Shown here piece by piece: positions 47,101-60,400 of a DNA stretch of 64,000 bases. Source of the stretch: Erinaceus europaeus (taxonomy: Eukaryota; Chordata; Mammalia; Eulipotyphla; Erinaceidae). The position numbers and the translations under genes were made by a program. Positions within the stretch are counted from its first letter, which is position 1, and each line of letters begins with the position of its first letter. The notes under the pieces are model-generated. The model did no database searches. It was not told the DNA's origin and worked only from the letters and a program-made list of their open reading frames with translations. The stretch spans positions 114,943,064-115,007,063 of the forward strand of contig NC_080171.1 of NCBI RefSeq assembly GCF_950295315.1, in the 5' to 3' direction.

Positions 47101-50100
47101 CAGGAGAAGAAGCAACAGCCAAAAAGAGACTGACTTCTGGCCGGCTGTACTTTTAAGTCTATTCAGTTCACCTATAATGCTTTGTACACCAGCACAGACT
47201 GGATCCACCCACAGTCCACCATGCGCCTACGTAGATCACTGCATACTCTGTCCCCAAAGCTGGCATCAGCACTGTGCCAGGGCTTCTATCCATGGTTGCC
47301 GGTATACTGCGTCACCACACCCTTGCACATTGTAACATGTACACTCAACCAGGTGTGCCACCACCTGGTTCTGGGTTCAGTGCTATAATTTGTGGGAGTT
47401 ACATTTCTCCTTTCTTACTTGCTAGGTCTCACACGTAAAGTAAAAGGTTTGTTAACAGTTTTAAATTGACAAGAAGAGTACTGAATAATTGCCCATTGTG
47501 TAGAAAAAGCTGCTAGTCTTGGTTTTACCCTCAACACGTTAGGTAATATTATCTGGTTTACTGTCTGATTCCTTTCCCATGCAGTTTCTGTTTTCATTCA
47601 GGTTATATCTGATTAACTCCCCTGTGGTGCGAGCAGAAAACCTCCGCTTTAAGGAGGAGGGTGTGCGAGACGTCTTGAAGGATGTGCTGCTCCCCTGGTA
47701 CAACGCCTACCGCTTCTTCATCCAGAACGTCCTGCGGCTGCAGAAGGTAAGGTGTGGGGTGGAATCCGCACGTGGTGGTGGGGTGAGGACTGGAGCACTG
47801 AGTACTGGGAAGACCACAGGTGAAGGGTCCCCTCTGTAAAGACAAGAATCCTGCCTGTGGATGGGCTACATAGAATGTACATTTGTCAGTCAGTTCTTGG
47901 TGCTGGAGATAACCACAGTGGGCAAGTCCGACTATGGTGAAACCAATGGCACTGGTGTCCAGGGGAGCCAGTGATGAGGTCAGTGATGAGGTCAGCTACT
48001 GTCAGAGTGGCTGCCTGCAAACTTGCAGTTGCTGGACTGGGCAAAAAAAAAAATCAGCTTGGCTGCTGTGCTGATCCCTGAGGTGCTGCCTAGAGCAGGA
48101 ACAGCTCCAGTGACCTTCAGGGTTGAGGGAGATTTTGTAAAGCAAAAAGAAGAGATAGAATGACACCTTTAAAAAAAAATAATTCCTGATACTTGTTTTC
48201 TGCTTATAGGTAATTATCCAATTCTAGGTGGTTCTTCCTCCCTCCCTCCCTTCCTTGCTTGCTTGCTTCCTTTCTTTATCCTGAGCACTGTTCAGCTCTG
48301 GTTTAGGGTGGTGCAGAGGTTTGAACCTAGGACTTTGGAGCCTCAGGCATGAGAATCTGTTTGCATAACCACTATGCTATCTAACCACGCTGCCCATAGG
48401 TAGTTTTATTATTTTTTTTCCTCAGGTTTGAAGTTTCTAAATGGTATCTGTAGATTTTATGATTTGTTTTTGCAGGGAAAGGAGGTTGGGGAGTCTGCTT
48501 CTTTCAGATTAATTTAAAGAATTTCTCTATAATAATATATGTCCCAAGCATGACAAAGTATTTCACTGATTTTCATTTCCTAGGAGGAAGCGATTAAATT
48601 CCTCTACAATGAGAACACGGTTAAAGAAAGTGCCAACATCACAGACCGGTGGGTCCTGTCCTTCATGCAGTCACTCCTTGGGTTCTTTGAGACTGAAATG
48701 GCAGGTGTGTCTCACGTGGGCCACTCTTCATTGTCTCTTTATCTGTAACTGTTTTTCTTTGTAATTTTACTGGACATTTCATAGAAAATTCAAGAGATCT
48801 AGAGTGGTGGGCAACTGTTTCTTTTAAAGGCTTGCTTATGTTCGAGAAAGGCCAGAGCACCCTACGACTCAGCATGGGCCACACTGGGGTTGAACCGGAA
48901 ACTGTGAGCTCTGTGCTCTACTGCTGAGCAGTTTCTCTCGCCACTTGCACTCTCAGGTGCAGTTCTGGTAGGGTTTGGTAGCTGGAGAAATGTACTTCTT
49001 CAACACTTTGGGAATTACCTTGGTTGGTGTTCAGTAGCCTCACATCTCTTCAGAACTCTATATGGTCAATGAAATCGTGGCTTGAGCTTCAGTGATGGAC
49101 AACTGGATTTAAACTCCAGCAAATCACTGAAATGCCTGGGGTGGGCTTGGTAAAGCAGGTGGGCAGAGGGAAAGGAGAGATGACTTTGTGTATCTACCCT
49201 GGCAAGGTTAATATCCTCCCCAGCCTTGAGGCTGCTATTCCTCTGCTCAGAAGGAACGCCACTCCAGTGACTTCAAGGGGCAGTGTCATCCTGTTATGTA
49301 GCAGGTATGGCCTGGCATATACACTTCCAGCAGGGATGATTTGCCTGGAACTAGAGGTCAGGCAACAGTTGGACATACCAGCTAATTCCTGGAGGATGCT
49401 GGGCTCTAGAGTTAAGCTGCTCTGTTCAGTTCCTGCCTCCACTAACCTGTTGAGTCTGTGCCCTCAGCTTCATCATTTTAGGATTTCTCAGTAACGTGCT
49501 TGAAGAGATGGCAGCTAATGAGCTCAGGATCACCTATGTATAAATACTGTGTATGGCCTCACCTTCTAAGAGTTGATGCTGAGCACAGCGAATTTTGGCT
49601 TACTAAAAAGTGAGAAGTGTGGTGGGGGTTGATAACATAATGGTTATGCAAAGAGACTCTCATACCTGAGCCTCCGAAGTCCCAGGGTCAATCCCCTACA
49701 CCACCATAAGCCAGAACAGATCTGGCAAGGATGGAAAGAATGGAGGGAGGGAGGAAAAGCATAGGGAATCCTAGAAATAACTTAGCAGACATCTTTCATT
49801 ATAAATTAGACCACTAGGGAGTCGGGCAGTTGCGCAGAGGATTAAGCACAGGTGGCGCAAAGCGCAAGGACAGGCCTAAGGATCCCGGTTCGAGCCCCTG
49901 GCTCCCCACCTGCAAGAGAGCCGCTTCACAAGCGGTGAAGCAGGTCTGCAGGTGTCTATCTCTCTCTCCCCCTTCTGTCTTCCCCTCCTCTCTCCATTTC
50001 TCTCTGTCCTATCCAGCAACATCAGTAACAACAATAATAACTACTACAACAATAAGGGAATAAATAGATATTTTATAACCTTTAAAATAAATAAGGCCCC

Positions 50101-51389
50101 TAAACCTGAAATCACTTTTGTAAAGTCAAACCAAATATTGATATTGCCCTGGGGCTTGACTCAAATTGTGCTTATTCATTAGTTTTACTGTAATTCTTGT
50201 GTTTGTGCAACAGAGAATACTATCTCAGTTCTAAGGCCAGTGTCCTGGGTCTCATCTCCCCAGTACTCACTACCGAAACATTTCTCCAAACACTGACACG
50301 TGTTCCTCGTGAGAAAGAATTATACACTTGCTGGAGACACGTTTGCCTCTGTGAGGCCTCTGGCATCTCATTATAACTTTCTGCATGTTATCTTGGTTGG
50401 TAGAACATAGTGACAAGAAGTCAGGCTTGGGTGGCACTGCCAGGGGCCTGGACTCAGGACTTGTATCACAGGTCAGAAGCTCTACCCAGTGTTCCACCTC
50501 CTGGGACATGGTAATATTTCTTACCCGGCCTGATCAGTGGCTCTTACTTTCAGCTTACAGACTGTATACTGTAGTGCCTCGTCTGGTCAAGTTTGTGGAC
50601 GTTCTAACCAACTGGTATGTCAGGATGAACCGCAGGAGGTTAAAGGTACGTGCGTACTGCCGTTGTGGAAGACAGATGGTAGGAAAGTTTAGGAGCTGAG
50701 GAAAAAAAAAACTTAAATGCTTTAGTTCTTGAAAATGCCTTTTATATTGCATATTAGTGACATTTATCTGCACTCCAAAGATAATGGCCTGTCAGTTGTG
50801 CGTGTCATTTTGTATACTTTAAAAGCACAGCTGTGTACATTGCACATTCAGGGGATATCTTCGTCTTATAAGACTAAACCAAGCAGATCTCTCAGAATCT
50901 AAACTCCAAACCCATCTGTATGCTTGTAAGCATCAGTAAGATGGTGATCACAGGATGGACATCTCCTTGCTTTTACCTGTAAGGAGCTGGTTGTTTACTG
51001 GTAGAGCTCGTCCTTAGTTTCTGTTGGGGATTTAGAATGAGTGAGCATGAGTCCTCGCTCTAAAAGAGAAAACTGCAATGGGGCACTCCTGTTTTACTAC
51101 ATGTACCACAGTGCTAAAGGGCCCAGGTTCAAACCCCCAGTCCCCACCTGCAGGGATGAAGTTTCACTACAAATTTGTTGCATGTGTCTCCCTCTGTCTC
51201 CCTTCCCCTCTCAATTTTTGTTCCAAATAAGTAAAAGAAAGGACGAGTGTAAATATGCTTAAATAACAGTGTACAATCTAAGTAGTGAGAGATGCCCAGA
51301 GCACAGGCCTTGTGAAGGCTCCCACTACCTGTTAGTTCTACCTTGTGTTAATCAAAACCTATAGCAAAGCAGTAATGGCACCTTGTTAA

Positions 51390-51442
<53 letters not shown>

Positions 51443-54400
51443 CGCACATAAGTCTAGGACATGCACTAAAATGTCTAGTAGCTGTCATTAGATGACCTAG
51501 TGATGATTGCATTTCTTTATTAGTGTCTTTGTTTTTACTGCAACAAATAGGAAGAATTATTAAGTATACATTATATACTTTGTTTTAAAACAGGAAATCT
51601 TACCCAAAGGTACTCATTTTTTTTCTTTCTGCCCTTTTTTGTTATTTCTTTTTTTAATTTAAGATTTATTCATTGATAAAATGGGAGAAGAGAAAGCTAG
51701 AGGTCCACTCCAGCATATGCAGTGCCAGACTCAAGTTGGGGACTTATGTGTACCAGTTAGGCATTCTACCCACTGGCCATTTCCTGGGCCTCTTAAAACT
51801 TGTCAACAGCCCAGGAGGTGGCACAGTGGTAAGAGCATTGGGCTTAATTTTCTGTTAATGGGCCAGCAGCGTAGTCCACCTGGGAGAGTAGCCTGTCTCA
51901 CCGTGCACACAACCCAGTTCAGACCCCAGTCCCCACCACAGTGGCAGAAGCTTTGGTGCTGTGGTGTCTCTCCCTCTGTCCCTACCTCTGTGTTTCTTTC
52001 TGTAATATGAAAAGGTTAGCCTGGAGCTCACTGAGGCTGGGTCTTTTTTTTTGTTCCTTGTTAGCAATAATATCTGTACTGTGTGTGAGCCCCACCGTCA
52101 TTGTTCAGGCTTTCCAAGAACAATTTAATATTGTTTCTTTTACATTTCTAGGGTGAGAATGGAGCCGAAGATTGTGTGATGGCCCTGCAGACCTTGTTCA
52201 GTGTCCTGCTCTCTCTGTGCAGACTGATGGTAAGGATCTAGCCTCGTGGTCTGCTTCTTATACCCTCCTATGTAGTGGCCTCCTCTACCCCGATCTCTGT
52301 CTCTGTGTGTTCCATCTTGTTACACCTGCAGTAGATGTAGAATTTATTTTTCCAACTAACATAGAAACACAGAAATAGCACGCAAGGACTAAGAACCATT
52401 AGCTTTTCTGGAGATGTTGCTTAGTGATAGAGCGAATAATTTGGCTTATGAAGTCTCGGGTTCAGTTCTTGACTCCAAACCAAATAAAATTGGGTTCTCT
52501 TAACCACCGGCAGCATCTCTCCACTCGAGTATATCTAAGCCTGACTGCCAGTTTCCTTTGAATACCATTCTTCTTAATTGGCATTCCTCTGATTGCTTCT
52601 TGAGCTAATATGCCAAATATATCACTAATTCATTTCATATAAAACATGACACTAAACATGTCTTTTAATTGACTTTTTGAATTTTATTTAATTAATAAGA
52701 CCAAGAGAAAGAGACATACCTGAAGCACTGCTTCACCATTTAGTGAAACTTCCCCCAGCAGGTGGGGGTCTAAGGGACTTGACCCAAGCGCACAACCGCC
52801 AGGCCCCTGTGTGTCTTTGCTGATGAGGGGAGGGAGGACACCAGAACCGGAGGCACTGGCATATGCAGCGCCAGGGATCAAACTCTGGATCTCAGTCTTA
52901 CTGGTCAAACATTAACATTAAAAAAGTTTATTCATGTGGTCCGGGAGGTGGCGCAGTGGATAAAGCATTGGACTCTCAAGCATGTGGTCCTGAGTTCAGT
53001 CCCCGGCAGCACATGTACCAGGGTGATGCCTGGTTCTTTCTCCTACTATGTTTCTCATTAATAAATAAATAAAATATTTTTTTAAATTTTGTATTCATTA
53101 TTGGAAAGAGACAGAAATTGAGAGTGGAGAGGAACATAGAGTTGGAAAGAGACACAGAGACCCTGCAGCCCTGCTTCACCACTCATGAAGCCTTCTCCCT
53201 GCAGGTGGGGACCAGGGGCTTGAACCTGGGTCCTTACACACTGTAATGTGAGCACTTAACCAGGCACCACCTGGCCCCCTAGATGGAGTTTCTCAGGTGG
53301 GGATATTTGGTCCTTTGGATGTGGGCTTTCCTGGCATGTGTCCGAATCTCGTCCTTTAATACAATGTTGCCCTGGGATACTTTCTCCCCGGACTATACTT
53401 CTGCGAAGCTCCACGGATGTCTCCCTCTCTCCAAATTCAGGCGTCTCCCTTGTCTTTCATAGAACATGCTCAGCAATCACGAGTGCCCCGTTCCGTATAT
53501 TACTGTGTCGTCGTACAAAATGTGTAATTACTGGTTTGACTGAGATGAAATAATAATGAGGTGTTGTTTTCTGTCCTTATGCAGGCCCCCTATACACCCT
53601 TCCTTACTGAACTCATGTACCAGAATCTAAAGATGCTCATTGACCCTGTTTCTATCCAGGATAAAGACACACTCAGCATCCACTACCTCATGCTGCCCCA
53701 TGTTCGGTAAGAGTCAGATACACATCAGCAGAGCCTTGGCACTGGGCGGGGAGCCCCTCACTCGTGTTGTGGCCCAACTTCTTGCTCCAACCCATCCAGA
53801 CAACCTCCTCCTAGAGATGCTTCTTAGCCTCTGCAGAATAAGTAGTGTGCTCCATACTGAATCCCACTGTGCTGTGGCAGGTGGCACCAGGACAGGCTCT
53901 TTGTGGTCACGTCCTAAAGATGGCCACTGGCCATCAGAACCTGCCTTGCTGCCTCTTCCTTGCCGTGTACCCCAGATGTCTTGTGCCTGCACATCACCTC
54001 TCTGCCTGCCCTCTTCTCTCACGCATGCCTGTTGTTTCGGTTCTTTTAAATCTAACGCCTTCCATATGCCACCGCTACCAATCAGAGAGGAATTGATTGA
54101 CAAGAAGACAGAGGATGCAGTGTCCAGAATGCAGTCTGTGATTGAGCTTGGACGTGTGATTCGTGACCGGAAAACTATTCCAATAAAGGTTTGAGATTTT
54201 TGTTTCTATTTTATGTTATATAAAATTGTTCTTAACCTATAGAGAGAACTTCTGGGGAGTCGGGCGGGAGCACAGCGGGTTAAGCGCAGGTGGTGCAAAG
54301 CGCAAGGACCAGCGTTAAGGATCCTCACCTGCAGGGGAGTCGCTTCACAGGCAGTGAAGCAGGGCTGCGGGTGTCTTTCTCTCCACCTCCCTGTCTTCTC

Positions 54401-57400
54401 CTCTCTCCATTTCTCTCTGTCCTATCCAAGAACGACATCAATAATAACAACAACAACAACAATAATAACTACACATTAAAACAACAAGGGCAACAAAAGG
54501 GAATAAATAAATATTTTTTTTAAATAAATAAATTGTTAAAAGAGAGAGAACTGCTAACAGCATTTTTTCCCCCTCTGATTCATTAGTGGTATGAATAGCT
54601 AGGTATTAAATGCATTTGATTAATCTTAACCTTGGAGTTCAGTTAAAATCTATTTTATTTCCCTGCAATTTAGAAGATTGGTTGCTCAGTGAACTGTCCT
54701 TTCTGTTTTCCCCCTAGTACCCTTTGAAAGAAATTGTCATTATCCACCAAGACCCAGAAGCTCTTAATGATATCAAGTCTTTGGAGAAGTATATCATTGA
54801 GGTAAGACGGATGATTTGACTGTGTGGTCCAGGAAGACTTTTTATAAAAGTATTTTTATCGTTTTATTGAGTCTTAAGTACAGTTTTGACATAGGTACGA
54901 TCTCGACTCCCTGTGACAGGTGTCTGCGAACTCTCACCCCAACTTGAGTCCATTTCCACTACCATGCACTGTAGCCCAATATCCTCTCCAGAGTCTTGCT
55001 TGCAGGTTTTGGCTATCACCATTTGTTGAAGAGACTCTGCTTTCCCGATTTAATATTCTGGGCACCTTTGTCAAAGATCAGATGTCCATACATGTGGGGG
55101 ATGCCACAACTTTTGTAGCCATTCATCTATCATTGGACATCTTGAGTAGCTTGCAGGTTTGGGTTATTATAGCTTGTGTTGCTTTGGACATAGGTATGCA
55201 CAGGCCTCATTGGATAAGTAGGTGTTTTTGTTGGGGTAAATCCTCAGGAGAGACACTGCTGAGTCAAACTTTAGGTCCGTTTCTAGTGTCTTAAGGAGCC
55301 TCCAGCTGGTTTTCACAAAGAGTTGAACCAATCTGCATTTCTCCAGCAGTGTGGAAGGGTTCCTTTTCCCTCTCACCATCTTCAAATCTTCTTGTCCCTC
55401 TCCTTTTTTGTGATTGGATTTGATTTGATTGATTGGATAAAGACGGGGAATGAAGAGATAGAGAACAAGAGAGAGCCTGCAGCACTGCTTCACTGCTAAT
55501 GAAGTTTCCTCCCCACACCAGGTCGGTTCTGGAGGCTAGCATGTGGGTCCTTGAGCATGGCAGTGATGTGCTCAAAGTCTTATTGTTGTCTTTATTTGCA
55601 TTTCTCTGATAATCAGTGACTCTGAGCTTTTTTTTTTTTCTCATACTATCTCTTGGCCCTCTGGATTCTGTCTGTCTTCTCCCCATTTTTTAATGAGGCT
55701 ATTTGTTTTTTTGTTGCGGGGTTGTAAGTTTCTTTATTTTTCAGCCCGGGAGTTGGCACAGTGGGTTAAGCATTGGACCCTCAGGCAGGAGGGCCATGTT
55801 ACATACATACATGTTACATTGCATAGTCTTACCTGGTAGAGTGCATACCTTGCCATACATAGGGTCCTGGGATTTGGGCCTTGAATTGATATGGAAGCAC
55901 CACAGGCTGTATTGGGGGCCTCAGTGGGTGGTACTGGTGTGTGTGGTGTCTCTCTTTTCTCTGTATCTTTCTCCTTTCTCCTGTCTGTCTAAATAAAAAT
56001 ATAAACAAAACTGCATCTGGGATTCCACTAAACAATATTATACAAGGCCCTGGACTCATTTCCCACCTCCACAGTAAAAAAAATAAGTAAGAAAGGGAGT
56101 TCATGGGAGTCGGGCAGTAGTGCAGGTTAAGCGCACGTGGCGCAGTGCTCAAGGACCAGCGTAAGGATCCCGGTTTGAGCCCCGGCTCCCCACCTGCAGG
56201 GGAGTCACTTCACAGGTGGTGAAGCAGGTCTGCAGGTGTCTGTCTTTCTCTCCCCCTCTCTGTCTTCCTCTCCTCTCTCCATTTCTCTCTGTCCTATCCA
56301 ACAGCGACGACATCAACAACAATAACTACAACAACAAGGGCAACAAAAAGGAAGTAAATATTTAAAAAAAAGAAAGGGAGTTTATATGTTAGGAAACAGG
56401 CCTATTTAATCTTATGAACTGCATAAATGTAGCAATTTTTGTTCCTTAATTTATTCTTTAATTAATTAATTTATTTATTTATTACCAGAGCACTGATCAG
56501 CTCTGGCTTGTGGTGGTGGTGTTGAACCTGGGACTTTGGAGCCTCAGGCATGAGAGTCTCTTTTCATAGCCATTATGCTATCTACCCTCTGCCCAAATGT
56601 ATCATATTTTGGCCATTTGTTTTGTTTCCATTTCTGAGGGTAAATAATCATGCTGTGAAAGTTCACGTACAAGAGCTTGTGGTCATACATTTTTGTTTGT
56701 TTCTTCTCATCAGGAGTTGAATGTTCGAAAAGTTACTCTGTCTACAGATAAAAACAAGTATGGCATCCGCCTGAAGGCAGAGCCTGATCACATGGTCCTT
56801 GGGAAACGTCTGAAAGGAGCCTTTAAGTCGGTGATGGCGTCCATCCAGCAGCTGAGCAGCGAGGAGCTAGAGCGCTTCCAGGAGACTGGTGGGTTTGTCT
56901 ACTGCAACAGCCGTCTTTTGTTTTGGTTTTCTAAACCTTTTCATTTGTCTGGCACTGGCATTTAAGAGTTGAGTGAGGCAGACATGATCTTTACCCTCCT
57001 GATGTTATGTTGACAGTGGTCTGGACAGAAGCTGATAGGCTAACACGAGAGCAGGGAAGGACACTCAGCCCCTCTTTCACTTGAGAGCCATTCCAAGTGT
57101 CCAGACTTCTGAGAAGTTATGTAAAGTAGACATTGCAGCTCAACGTGCGTCACGGTGGATAAAGTGTTGCACAGTAAACGCTGGTGTAGATTTAACCGTC
57201 CTTGAAGCAGCATGGCATGACCTAAGCAGTGTCCCACATCCTTAGCAGCATGAGTACTGAGGAAGTGGCCTCTGAGTGCTGTGACGTTTCCATCGTAAGT
57301 CACACAGTCATGGCAGCCAAATGACTTCCTGCGCCAGTACTGTTAGATGTTTGAGTAACGGTGGCAGTTGGTTCTCTCAATAGGGAGCATTGTTGTGGAA

Positions 57401-60400
57401 GGCCACGAATTGCACGGAGAGGACATCCGTCTCATGTACACCTTTGATCAGGCAGCAGATGGGACTACGCAGTTTGAAGCACACTCAGATGCTCAGGTAT
57501 TTTTCTCTTGCTCAGAACGTTTCCTTACCAGTAGATGAGAACATAAGAGGAGACTGTGCCCGTCCTGACAACTGCCTCAGTGTAAACTAAGCCAGTTACT
57601 CCTTTCCACTTGTCTAGTATATGCTCTTAGCTTAGTCAATTCCTGTAGAGGGCATACTGGTCCAGGTTCAAGACTCTGGCTCCACACGGGAACACCATGC
57701 ATGTACAGAGAAGCTTCGTAAGCGGTGGAGTGGTACAGAGGTTTCTCTCTCCTCTGTGGTTTAAAAACAAAAGAAAGCCTTTTGTGTAGGCCTCTCATAG
57801 TGTGCCGATTCCAGAGTGAACTGAGACCTCAAACCATTGCCCAGCCCCCTCCCAGTGAGCTGTGAGCACTGAGTGAGGTCATACAGTCAGAATGGAAAAT
57901 TTAAATATGTATGTAATAAAATAGGAAAAGTTCAGTAAATAAAAGCATTGTTTAAAAGGGTGGGGGGAGTCAGGCGGTAGCGCAGCTGGTTAAGCACATG
58001 TGGCACAAAGCGTAAAGACCAGTTTAAGGATCCTGGTTCGATCCCCCTGCTCCCCAGCTGCGGGGGGGCTGGGGGTCGCTTCATAAGCGATGAAGCAGGT
58101 CTGCAGGTATCTATCTTTCTCTCCCCCTCTCTATCTTCCATCCTCTCTCAGTTTCTCTCTGTTCAACAATAACGACATCAGTAACTACAATAAAACAAGG
58201 GCAACAAAAGGGAATAAATATTTAAAAGAATACAGAGGATGAGGCAGGGGTAGGTAGCATAATGCAAATTGACTTTGCCTCCTTTGCTCATTGCTCAAAT
58301 AAACGCTGCACTGAGCGAGAAAGACTAGAGATCCACCCTACCACTTAGCTGTGGAGTTTTATCTTTGTTGTTTTTTGTGGCGATTGGATAGCAATTGAAC
58401 CCAGATCCTCAGTTTCATATGGCATTCAGTGGGTTAAAAAAGAAAAAGATGAGGCCAGGCGGTGGCGTACCTGGTTAAGCGCATATATTACGGTGTGCAA
58501 GGATGCAGATTCAAGGCCCAGGTTCCCACCTGCAGGGGGAAAGCTTCACAAGTGGTGAAGTGAGTGAGACTGCAGGTATCTCTCTGTCTCCCCCTCCCCA
58601 TTCAATTTCCCTCTGTCACTATCCAGTAATAAATTTTTTTCCTTTTTTTTTTTTTTTTGGATGCTGTGTGCATGATTCATTCCTACAGGCTCTGGTTCTC
58701 TTAGACATCACCCCTGACCAGTCAATGGTGGATGAAGGAATGGCTCGGGAAGTCATTAATCGTATCCAGAAACTTCGCAAAAAGGTTGGTTTGTCAAATT
58801 AAGAGCACGTCACTGTTTCTGGAGTGTTTTTTTTTTTTTTTTTTTCGTTTGTTTGTTTTTAATTCCCTTTTGGTTTTGGTTGTTGGGACAGGAGATGCAG
58901 GTAACGCAAACCCTGTTAGTAGATAAGTAATCACTGATAAAGGAAGGGTCCATGCAGGCTGCACCCCACAAGAAGGCTACCCCCCACTTGTTGGCCCCGC
59001 ATGCAACCTTTTTTGTTTCCCAGATGCAGAACTTTCATTCATCCTGTACACCTTGTTCTCCTTAATAGTGCCCAAAGGCTTCCTCAGATTTATCTTCTGG
59101 ATAAACAGCTTTTCTGACTATGTAGAAGATAGAAATGACAGTGGGAGAGTCGGGCGGTAGCGCAGTGGTTAAGCACACGTGGCACATAGCACATAGCACT
59201 AGGACCGGCAGCGTAAGGATCCGGGTTCAAGCCCCCAGCTCCCCACCTGCAGGGGAGTCAAGCGGTGAAGCAAGCAGTGTCACAAGCGGTGACACAGCGG
59301 TGTCTTTCTCTCCCCCTCTCTGTCTTCCCCTCCTCTCTCCATTTCTCTCTGTCCTATCCAACACAATAACATCAATAACAACAATGATAATAACTACAAC
59401 AATAAAACAAGGACAACAAAAGGGAATAAATAATTTTTTTTTAATGTTTTTAAAAGAAAGAGGCTTGGGTGGTGGCACACCTGGTTAAGTGCATGTATTA
59501 CAGTGCACTAGGACCCAGGTTCAAGCCCCCGGTCCCTACCTGCAGGGGGAAAGCTTTGCAAGTGGTGAAGCAGGGCTGCAGGTGTGTCTGTCGCGCTCCC
59601 TCTCTATCACTCCCTTCTCTCTTGATTTCTGGCTGTCTCTATCCATTTCCTGTTTGCAGGCGAACCTCCCAGGACCCTGTCTTTACAACTGGGGGGCTGT
59701 CTCTATCCAATAAATAAAGATAAAAAATGTAAACTGGGGGTTGTTATGCATGTACAAACTATTGTACTTACTATTGAATGTAAAACATTAATTCTCCAAT
59801 AAAGAAGAAATTAAGAAAGGAAGAAAGAAATGACCGTGGAATCTATGAAAAGGGGTTCCCAGTTTAGGGGAGGGTATTGGATCTGGAAAAAAATGTGCAG
59901 TAATTCTTGGTCGTTTGGGGCTGGGAGCCTGGGCAGGTGCAGTTTCCCACTGCATGCCCCCAGCTGGTCAGAGTCAAGAGTCTTGAGACCTGAAGTGCAG
60001 GTCCGTGTGATTCCCTTCAGTCGCTCCTTTGTCTCGGTGAGAAGTGAGCAGGCACAGCGAGACTCGGCGTTGGATCACCAGCACGTATGGTTAGGTTTTC
60101 ACATTGTGCCTCTCTGTCCTTCCAGTGCAATCTGGTTCCAACTGATGAAATAACCGTTTATTATAAAGCAAAGTCGGAAGGAAACTACCTGAATAACGTT
60201 ATTGAAAATCACACAGAGTTTATATTTGCCACTATAAAGGCTCCCTTGAGACCCTACCCAGTTCCTACATCAGATAAAGTCCTTATCCAAGAAAAAATGC
60301 AGGTAAGTTCTGTTCATTTAGTATTAGCTTTTTTTTTTTTTTTTACCCGAGCACTGTTCAGCTCTGGCTTATAGTGATGGTGGTGGGGGTGTTTGAGCCT

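Noticed and set aside
49132..49494. 120-residue ORF in an IARS1 intron, with an antisense counterpart
   Set aside because: I see no recognisable motif, no splice context and no family resemblance. It is likely chance.
53640..54194. 184-residue ORF spanning IARS1 exons 22-23
   Set aside because: It reads through the intron between two real exons. Only its last part, from the exon 23 acceptor, is in the IARS1 frame.
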